Assembly: GCA_958295665.1 (NCBI GenBank)
Contig: OY282558.1
Span: forward strand, 461,750,995 to 461,814,994
DNA from: Tipula vernalis
Lineage: Eukaryota > Arthropoda > Insecta > Diptera > Tipulidae
DNA: 64,000 nt
Direction: 5' to 3'
Shown: positions 53,580-63,205 of the stretch, piece after piece
Layout of the letters: every line of letters begins with the position of its first letter
Numbering within the stretch: the stretch's first letter is position 1
Translations under genes and position numbers: made by a program
The notes under the pieces: generated by a model
What the model saw: the letters and a program-made list of their open reading frames with translations, nothing else
Databases searched by the model: none
What the model was told of the DNA's origin: nothing

Positions 53580-56500
53580 GGTGATTTTCTTCGAATCGAT
53601 TTTTCTGTGAAATGTATATAAATAATCAACCAATTTTAACGCGGTTTGGCATAACAATTACAAGTCCCGAGACCTATCATTTGAGGTATCAAGAACCGCA
53701 ATCGGAGCACAATTGCAGATTTCGGATTTTTACAGCTCTGAATCGGCTGAGCTATAGTAAGGTGATTTTCTTCGAATCGAACTTTCTTCGAAATGTATGG
53801 TATAGCAATTACAGGTCCCGAGACCTATCATTTAAGGTATCAAGAACCGAAATCGGAGCACAATTGCAGATTTCGGATTTTTACAGCTCTGAATCGGCTG
53901 AGCTATAGTAAGGTGATTTTCTTCGAATCGAACGTTCTTCGAAATGTATGGTATAGCAATTACAGGTCTCGTGACCTATCATTTAAGGTATCAAGAACCG
54001 CAATCGGAGCACAATTGCAGATTTTGGATTTTTACAGCTCTGAATCGGCTGAGCTAAAGTAAGGTGATTTTCTTCGAATCGATTTTTCTGTGAAATGTAT
54101 ATAAATAATCAACCAATTGTAACGCTGTTTGGCATAACAATTACAAGTCCCGAGACCTATCATTTGAGGTATCAAGAACCGCAATCGGAGCACAATTGCA
54201 GATTTCGGATTTTTACAGCTCTGAATCGGCTGAGCTATAGTAAGGTGATTTTCTTCGAATCGAACTTTCTTCGAAATGTATGGTATAGCAATTACAGGTC
54301 TCGTGACCTATCATTTAAGGTATCAAGAACCGCAATCAGAGCATAATTGTAGATTTCGGATTTTTACAGCTCTGAATCAGCTGAGCTATAGTAAGGTGAT
54401 TTTCTTCGAATCGAACTTTCTTCGAAATGTATGGTATAGCAATTACAGGTCTCGTGACCTATCATTTAAGGTATCAAGAACCGCAATAAGAGCACAATTG
54501 CAGATTTTGGATTTTTACAGCTCTGAATCGGCTGAGCTATAGTAAGGTGATTTTCTTCGAATCGATTTTTCTGTGAAATGTATGGAAATAATCAACCAAT
54601 TTTAACACGATTTGGCATAACAATTACAAGTCTCGAGACCTATCATTTGAGGTATCAAGAACCGCAATCGGAGTACAATTGCAGATTTCGGATTTTTACA
54701 GCTCTGAATCGGCTGAGCTATAGTAAGGTGATTTTCTTCGAATCGAACTTTCTTCGAAATGTATGGTATAGCAATTACAGGTCTCGTGACCTATCATTTA
54801 AGGTATCAAGAACCGCAATCAGAGCATAATTGTAGATTTCGGATTTTTACAGCTCTGAATCAGCTGAGCTATAGTAAGGTGATTTTCTTCGAATCGAACT
54901 TTCTTCGAAATGTATGGTATAGCAATTACAGGTCTCGTGACCTATCATTTAAGGTATCAAGAACCGCAATAAGAGCACAATTGCAGATTTTGGATTTTTA
55001 CAGCTCTGAATCGGCTGAGCTATAGTAAGGTGATTTTCTTCGAATCGATTTTTCTGTGAAATGTATGGAAATAATCAACCAATTTTAACGCGATTTGGCA
55101 TAACAATTACAAGTCTCGAGACCTATCATTTGAGGTATCAAGAACCGCAATCGGAGTACAATTGCAGATTTCGGATTTTTACAGCTCTGAATCGGCTATA
55201 GTAAGGTGATTTTCTTCGAATCGAACTTTCTTCGAAATGTATGGTATAGCAATTACAGGTCTCGTGACCTATCATTTAAGGTATCAAGAACCGCAATCAG
55301 AGCATAATTGTAGATTTCGGATTTTTACAGCTCTGAATCGGCTGAGCTATGGTAAGGTGATTTTCTTCGAATCGATTTTTCTGTGAAATGTATATAAATA
55401 ATCAACCAATTTTAACGCGGTTTGGCATAACAATTACAAGTCCCGAGACCTATCATTTGAGGTATCAAGAACCGCAATCGGAGCACAATTGCAGATTTCG
55501 GATTTTTACAGCTCTGAATCGGCTGAGCTATAGTAAGGTGATTTTCTTCGAATCGAACTTTCTTCGAAATGTATGGTATAGCAATTACAGGTCTCGTGAC
55601 CTATCATTTAAGGTATCAAGAACCGCAATCAGAGCATAATTGTAGATTTCGGATTTTTACAGCTCTGAATCGGCTGAGCTATGGTAAGGTGATTTTCTTC
55701 GAATCGATTTTTCTGTGAAATGTATATAAATAATCAACCAATTTTAACGCGGTTTGGCATAACAATTACAAGTCCCGAGACCTATCATTTGAGGTATCAA
55801 GAACCGCAATCGGAGCACAATTGCAGATTTCGGATTTTTACAGCTCTGAATCGGCTGAGCTATAGTAAGGTGATTTTCTTCGAATCGAACTTTCTTCGAA
55901 ATGTATGGTATAGCAATTACAGGTCTCGTGACCTATCATTTAAGGTATCAAGAACCGCAATCAGAGCATAATTGTAGATTTCGGATTTTTACAGCTCTGA
56001 ATCGGCTGAGCTATAGTAAGGTGATTTTCTTCGAATTGATTTCTCTGTGAAATGTATATAAATAATCAACCAATTTTAACGCGGTTTGGCATAACAATTA
56101 CAAGTCCCGAGACCTATCATTTGAGGTATCAAGAACCGCAATCGGAACACAATTGCAGATTTCGGATTTTTACAGCTCTGAATCGGCTGAGCTATAGTAA
56201 GGTGATTTTCTTCGAATCGAACTTTCTTCGAAATGTATGGGTATAGCAATTACAGGTCTCGTGACCAATCATTTAAGGTATCAAGAACCGCAATCAGAGC
56301 ATAATTGTAGATTTCGGATTTTTACAGCTCTGAATCGGCTGAGCTATAGTAAGGTGATTTTCTTCGAATCGATTTTTCTGTGAAATGTATGGAAATAATC
56401 AACCAATTTTAACGCGATTTGGCATAACAATTACAAGTCTCGAGACCTATCATTTGAGGTATCAAGAACCGCAATCGGAGCACAATTGCAGATTTCGGAT

Positions 56501-58495
56501 TTTTACAGCTCTGAATCGGCTGAGCTATTGTAAGGTGATTTTCTTCGAATCGAACTTTCAACGAAATGTATGGTATAGCAATTACAGGTCTCGTGACCTA
56601 TCATTTAAGGTATCAAGAACCGCAATCAGAGCATAATTGTAGATTTCGGATTTTTACAGCTCTGAATCGGCTGAGCTATAGTAAGGTGATTTTCTTCGAA
56701 TCGATTTTTCTGTGAAATGTATGGAAATAATCAACCAATTTTAACGCGATTTGGCATAACAATTACAAGTCTCGAGACCTATCATTTGAGGTATCAAGAA
56801 CCGCAATCGGAGCACAATTGCAGATTTCGGATTTTTACAGCTCTGAATCGGCTGAGCTATAGTAAGGTGATTTTCTTCGAATCGAACTTTCTTCGAAATG
56901 TATGGTATAGCAATTACAGGTCTCGTGACCTATCATTTAAGGTATCAAGAACCGCAATCAGAGCATAATTGTAGATTTCGGATTTTTACAGCTCTGAATC
57001 GGCTGAGCTATAGTAAGGTGATTTTCTTCGAATCGATTTTTCTGTGAAATGTATGGAAATAATCAACCAATTTTAACGCGGTTTGGCATAACAATTACAA
57101 GTCCCGAGACCTATCATTTGAGGTATCAAGGACCGCAATCGGAGCACAATTGCAGATTTCGGATTTTTACAGCTCTGAATCGGCTGAGCTATAGTAAGGT
57201 GATTTTCTTCGAATCGAACTTTCTTCGAAATGTATGGTATAGCAATTACAGGTCTCGTGACCTATCATTTAAGGTATCAAGAACCGCAATCGGAGCTCAA
57301 TTGCAGATTTTGGATTTTTACAGCTCTGAATCGGCTGAGCTATAGTAAGGTGATTTTCTTCGAATCGAACTTTCTTCGAAATGTATGGTATAGCAATTAC
57401 AGGTCTCGTGACCTATCATTTAAGGTATCAAGAACCGCAATCGGAGTACAATTGCAGATTTTGGATTTTTACAGCTCTGAATCGGCTGAGCTATAGTAAG
57501 GTGATTTTCTTCGAATCGATTTTTCTGTGAAATGTATATAAATAATCAACCAATTTTAACGCGGTTTGGCATAACAATTACAAGTCCCAAGACCTATCAT
57601 TTGAGGTATCAAGAACCGCAATCGGAGCACAATTGCAGATTTCGGATTTTTACAGCTCTGAATCGGCTGAGCTATAGTAAGGTGATTTTCTTCGAATCGA
57701 TTTTTCTGTGAAATGTATATAAATAATCAACCAATTTTAACGCGGTTTGGCATAACAATTACAAGTCCCGAGACCTATCATTTGAGGTATCAAGAACCGC
57801 AATCGGAACACAATTGCAGATTTCGGATTTTTACAGCTCTGAATCGGCTGAGCTATAGTAAGGTGATTTTCTTCGAATCGAACTTTCTTCGAAATGTATG
57901 GTATAGCAATTACAGGTCCCGAGACCTATCATTTAAGGTATCAAGCACCGAAATCGGAGCACAATTGCAGATTTCGGATTTTTACAGCTCTGAATCGGCT
58001 GAGCTATAGTAAGGTGATTTTCTTCGAATCGAACGTTCTTCGAAATGTATGGTATAGCAATTACAGGTCTCGTGACCTATCATTTAAGGTATCAAGAACC
58101 GCAATCAGAGCATAATTGTAGATTTCGGATTTTTACAGCTCTGAATCGGCTGAGCTATAGTAAGGTGATTTTCTTCGAATCGATTTTTCTGTGAAATGTA
58201 TATAAATAATCAACCAATTTTAACGCGGTTTGGCATAACAATTACAAGTCCCGAGACCTATCATTTGAGGTATCAAGAACCGCAATCGGAACACAATTGC
58301 AGATTTCGGATTTTTACAGCTCTGAATCGGCTGAGCTATAGTAAGGTGATTTTCTTCGAATCGAACTTTCTTCGAAATGTATGGTATAGCAATTACAGGT
58401 CTCGTGACCTATCATTTAAGGTATCAAGAACCGCAATCAGAGCATAATTGTAAATTTCGGATTTTTACAGCTCTGAATCGGCTGAGCTATAGTAA
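53580..58495 (+). repeat. 4916-bp higher-order repeat of 30 monomers (13 B, 17 A), copy 2
   Basis: This is a tandem copy of 48810-53579 with two length differences: an extra A monomer (about 54395-54545, with aataagagcac) and a five-base deletion giving gaatcggctatag (55196). The arithmetic closes: 4770 + 151 - 5 = 4916. One base change, tcaaggaccgc (about 57127), is private to this copy. Confidence 0.85.
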
Positions 58496-61400
58496 GGTGA
58501 TTTTCTTCGAATCGAACTTTCTTCGAAATGTATGGTATAGCAATTACAGGTCTCGTGACCTATCATTTAAGGTATCAAGAACCGCAATCAGAGCATAATT
58601 GTAGATTTCGGATTTTTACAGCTCTGAATCGGCTGAGCTATAGTAAGGTGATTTTCTTCGAATCGATTTTTCTGTGAAATGTATGGAAATAATCAACCAA
58701 TTTTAACGCGGTTTGGCATAACAATTACAAGTCCCGAGACCTATCATTTGAGGTATCAAGAACCGCAATCGGAGCACAATTGCAGATTTCGGATTTTTAC
58801 AGCTCTGAATCGGCTGAGCTATAGTAAGGTGATTTTCTTCGAATCGAACTTTCTTCGAAATGTATGGTATAGCAATTACAGGTCTCGTGACCTATCATTT
58901 AAGGTATCAAGAATCGCAATCAGAGCATAATTGTAGATTTCGGATTTTTACAGCTCTGAATCGGCTGAGCTATAGTAAGGTGATTTTCTTCGAATCGAAC
59001 TTTCTTCGAAATGTATGGTATAGCAATTACAGGTCTCGTGACCTATCATTTAAGGTATCAAGAACCGCAATCGGAGTACAATTGCAGATTTTGGATTTTT
59101 ACAGCTCTGAATCGGCTGAGCTATAGTAAGGTGATTTTCTTCGAATCGATTTTTCTGTGAAATGTATATAAATAATCAACCAATTTTAACGCGGTTTGGC
59201 ATAACAATTACAAGTCCCGAGACCTATCATTTGAGGTATCAAGAACCGCAATCGGAGCACAATTGCAGATTTCGGATTTTTACAGCTCTGAATCGGCTGA
59301 GCTATAGTAAGGTGATTTTCTTCGAATCGATTTTTCTGTGAAATGTATATAAATAATCAACCAATTTTAACGCGGTTTGGCATAACAATTACAAGTCCCG
59401 AGACCTATCATTTGAGGTATCAATAACCGCAATCGGAACACAATTGCAGATTTCGGATTTTTACAGCTCTGAATCGGCTGAGCTATAGTAAGGTGATTTT
59501 CTTCGAATCGAACTTTCTTCGAAATGTATGGTATAGCAATTACAGGTCTCGTGACCTATCATTTAAGGTATCAAGAACCGCAATCGGAGCACAATTGCAG
59601 ATTTTGGATTTTTACAGCTCTGAATCGGCTGAGCTATAGTAAGGTGATTTTCTTCGAATCGATTTTTCTGTGAAATGTATATAAATAATCAACCAATTGT
59701 AACGCGGTTCGGCATAACAATTACAAGTCCCGAGACCTATCATTTGAGGTATCAAGAACCGCAATCGGAGCACAATTGCAGATTTCGGATTTTTACAGCT
59801 CTGAATCGGCTGAGCTATAGTAAGGTGATTTTCTTCGAATCGAACTTTCTTTGAAATGTATGGTATAGCAATTACAGGTCTCGTGACCTATCATTTAAGG
59901 TATCAAGAACCGCAATCAGAGCATAATTGTAGATTTCGGATTTTTACAGCTCTGAATCGGCTGAGCTATAGTAAGGTGATTTTCTTCGAATCGATTTTTC
60001 TGTGAAATGTATGGAAATAATCAACCAATTTTAACGCGATTTGGCATAACAATTACAAGTCTCGAGACCTATCATTTGAGGTATCAAGAACCGCAATCGG
60101 AGCACAATTGCAGATTTCGGATTTTTACAGCTCTGAATCGGCTGAGCTATAGTAAGGTGATTTTCTTCGAATCGATTTTTCTGTGAAATGTATGGAAATA
60201 ATCAACCAATTTTAACGCGGTTTGGCATAACAATTACAAGTCCCGAGACCTATCATTTGAGGTATCAAGAACCGCAATCGGAGCACAATTGCAGATTTCG
60301 GATTTTTACAGCTCTGAATCGGCTGAGCTATAGTAAGGTGATTTTCTTCGAATCGAACTTTCTTCGAAATGTATGATATAGCAATTACAGGTCTCGTGAC
60401 CTATCATTTAAGGTATCAAGAACCGAAATCAGAGCATAATTGCAGATTTCGGATTTTTACAGCTCTGAATCGGCTGAGCTATAGTAAGGTGATTTTCTTC
60501 GAATCGATTTTTCTGTGAAATGTATGGAAATAATCAACCAATTTTAACGCGGTTTGGCATAACAATTACAAGTCTCGAGACCTATCATTTGAGGTATCAA
60601 GAACCGCAAACGGAGCACAATTGCAGATTTCGGATTTTTACATCTCTGAATCGGCTGAGCTATAGTAAGGTGATTTTCTTCGAATCGAACTTTCTTCGAA
60701 ATGTATGGTATAGCAATTACAGGTCTCGTGACCTATCATTTAAGGTATCAAGAACCGCAATCGGAGCTCAATTGCAGATTTTGGATTTTTACAGCTCTGA
60801 ATCGGCTGAGCTATAGTAAGGTGATTTTCTTCGAATCGAACTTTCTTCGAAATGTATGGTATAGCAATTACAGGTCTCGTGACCTATCATTTAAGGTATC
60901 AAGAACCGCAATCGGAGCACAATTGCAGATTTTGGATTTTTACAGCTTTGAATCGGCTGAGCTATAGTAAGGTGATTTTCTTCGAATCGATTTTTCTGTG
61001 AATTGTATGGAAATAATCAACCAATTTTAACGCGGTTTGGCATAACAATTACAAGTCCCGAGACCTATCATTTGAGGTATCAAGAACCGCAATCGGAGCA
61101 CAATTGCAGATTTCGGATTTTTACAGCTCTGAATCGGCTGAGCTATAGTAAGGTGATTTTCTTCGAATCGAACTTTCTTCGAAATGTATGGTATAGCAAT
61201 TACAGGTCTCGTGACCTATCATTTAAGGTATCAAGAACCGCAATCAGAGCATAATTGTAGATTTCGGATTTTTACAGCTCTGAATCGGCTGAGCTATAGT
61301 AAGGTGATTTTCTTCGAATCGAACTTTCTTCGAAATGTATGGTATAGCAATTACAGGTCTCGTGACCTATCATTTAAGGTATCAAGAACCGAAATCAGAG

Positions 61401-61936
61401 CATAATTGTAGATTTCGGATTTTTACAGCTCTGAATCGGCTGAGCTATAGTAAGGTGATTTTCTTCGAATCGATTTTTCTGTGAAATGTATGGAAATAAT
61501 CAACCAATTTTAACGCGGTTTGGCATAACAATTACAAGTCCCGAGACCTATCATTTGAGGTATCAAGAACCGCAATCGGAGCACAATTGCAGATTTCGGA
61601 TTTTTACAGCTCTGAATCGGCTGAGCTATAGTAAGGTGATTTTCTTCGAATCGAACTTTCTTCGAAATGTATGGTATAGCAATTACAGGTCTCGTGACCT
61701 ATCATTTAAGGTATCAAGAACCGCAATCGGAGCTCAATTGCAGATTTTGGATTTTTACAGCTCTGAATCGGCTGAGCTATAGTAAGGTGATTTTCTTCGA
61801 ATCGAACTTTCTTCGAAATGTATGGTATAGCAATTACAGGTCTCGTGACCTATCATTTAAGGTATCAAGAATAGCAATCGGAGCACAATTGCAGATTTTG
61901 GATTTTTACAGCTCTGAATCGGCTGAGCTATAGTAA

Positions 61937-63053
61937 GGTGATTTTCTTCGAATCGATTTTTCTGTGAAATGTATGGAAATAATCAACCAATTTTAACGCG
62001 GTTTGGCATAACAATTACAAGTCCCGAGACCTATCATTTTAGGTATCAAGAACCGCAATCGGAGCACAATTGCAGATTTCGGATTTTTACAGCTCTGAAT
62101 CGGCTGAGCTATAGTAAGGTGATTTTCTTCGAATCGAACTTTCTTCGAAATGTATGGTATAGCAATTACAGGTCTCGTGACCTATCATTTAAGGTATCTA
62201 GAACCGCAATCGGAGCACAATTGCAGATTTCGGATTTTTACAGCTCTGAATCGGCTGAGCTATAGTAAGGTGATTTTCTTCGAATCGAACTTTCTTCAAA
62301 ATGTATGGTATAGCAATTACAGGTCTCGTGACCTATCATTTAAGGTATCTAGAACCGCAATCGGAGCACAATTGCAGATTTCGGATTTTTACAGCTCTGA
62401 ATCGGCTGAGCTATAGTAAGGTGATTTTCTTCGAATCGATTTTTCTGTGAAATGTATGGAAATAATCAACCAATTTTAACGCGGTTTGGCATAACAATTA
62501 CAAGTCCCGAGATCTATCATTTGAGGTATCAAGAACCGCAATCGGAGCACAATTGCAGATTTCGGATTTTTACAGCTCTGAATCGGCTGCGCTATAGTAA
62601 GGTGATTTTCTTCGAATCGAACTTTCTTCGAAATGTATGGTATAGCAATTACAGGTCTCGTGACCTATCATTTAAGGTATCTAGAACCGCAATCGGAGCA
62701 CAATTGCAGATTTCGGATTTTTACAGCTCTGAATCGGCTGAGCTATATTAAGGTGATTTTCTTCGAATCGAACTTTCTACGAAATGTATGGTATAGCAAT
62801 TACAGGTCTCGTGACCTATCATTTAAGGTATTAAGAACCGCAATCAGAGCATAATTGTAGATTTCGGATTTTTACAGCTCTGAATCGGCTGAGCTATAGT
62901 AAGGTGATTTTCTTCGAATCGAACTTTCTTCGAAATGTATGGTATAGCAATTACAGGTCTCGTGACCTATCATTTAAGGTATCAAGAACCGAAATCAGAG
63001 CATAATTGTAGATTTCGGATTTTTACAGCTCTGAATCGGCTGAGCTATAGTAA
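61937..63053 (+). repeat. Array block 6: last seven monomers, resembling block 1
   Basis: The order is B A A B A A A. Three of the A monomers carry tatctagaac and cggagcacaattgcag, as in blocks 1 and 3, and none has the tatataaata or ctcgag markers of block 5. The final A monomers carry gtattaagaacc and gaaccgaaatcag. Private changes include cattttaggtatc (62036), gagatctatc (62510) and cggctgcgct (62584). The last full monomer is 62903-63053. Confidence 0.8.
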
Positions 63054-63205
63054 GGTTAATTTGTCATTTATTACTTTGGTTGGTTTTTTGTTTCTTTTCG
63101 TTTTAGATTTCCAATAATCCGGTTCGGTTTGGATGAAGCGTTCATTTTATTTATTTGTAAGTATTGCGCTTCAATCACGTCACGTCGTGTTTATTTTTGA
63201 TTGTA
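63054..63205 (+). other. Satellite-retrotransposon junction and T-rich leader
   Basis: Satellite sequence ends after ggt (63054-63056), the first three bases of what would be the next monomer. The following roughly 150 bp are T-rich and show no satellite similarity. A pyrimidine run ending in ttttag (63101-63106) resembles a 3' splice site, but this is weak. The frame of the downstream ORF has a stop at 63158-63160. I see no ORF1-type zinc-knuckle coding. The stretch is probably the leader of the element or the remnant left by 5' truncation. Confidence 0.6.

Larger units (their letters stand above)
39491..61936 (+). repeat. Array block 5: B monomers with tatataaata and very long higher-order units
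   Basis: About 29 B monomers from 40157 to 59675 read atgtatataaataatc. Other B monomers read gcgatttgg with agtctcgagacc, creating a CTCGAG site inside the palindrome gtctcgagac. Other markers are gagtacaattg, gaatcagctgagc, aataagagcac and gaacgttcttcg. Order is mainly BA and BAA with occasional B-B dimers (about 46033, 52584, 57500, 59127, 59975). Long segments recur at offsets of 3286, 6551, 4770 and 4916 to 4921 bp. The right part (58.5-61.9 kb) is a mosaic of segments also seen at 46.7-48.5 kb; for example gctttgaatcgg plus gtgaattgtatgg occurs near 48152/48203 and 60947/60998. Confidence 0.85.
1..63056 (+). repeat. Satellite DNA array of interleaved 151-bp (A) and 181-bp (B) monomers
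   Basis: The whole stretch is head-to-tail repeats in one orientation, with no inversion or unrelated insertion seen. Taking each monomer to begin at ggtgattttc and end at tatagtaa, starts fall 151 bp (type A) or 181 bp (type B) apart, apart from about a dozen indel events. Typical spacings between successive B monomers are 332 (BA), 483 (BAA) and 634 (BAAA). The left end is cut by the window: the first full monomer starts at 5. The right end is the switch to unrelated sequence after 63056. Neighbouring monomers differ by few bases, and private variants define blocks, as expected for a satellite evolving by unequal exchange. No CDS, tRNA, rRNA or CRISPR-like spacer is visible. A centromeric or heterochromatic role is inferred from the size and organisation only. 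Confidence 0.97.

Noticed and set aside
1..63056. CRISPR-like array
   Set aside because: There are no short repeats separated by unique spacers. The whole 151 or 181 bp is repeated.
1..63056. Coding tandem-repeat protein family
   Set aside because: The frame changes every monomer, stops recur in every third frame, and indels are not multiples of three. None of this fits coding constraint.
1..63056. Assembly artefact explaining the whole array
   Set aside because: The many block-specific variants and differing higher-order periods argue against simple assembler looping. Individual duplications could still be misassembled and need long-read support.
63083..63106. 3' splice site formed by a pyrimidine run and ttttag, with gtaagg in each monomer as possible donor
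   Set aside because: The match is generic in T-rich DNA, and there is no evidence of a spliced transcript across the junction.
63057..63117. End of a retrotransposon ORF1 fused to the last satellite frame
   Set aside because: The roughly 20 residues are hydrophobic low-complexity translation of T-rich DNA, with no zinc knuckle or coiled coil.
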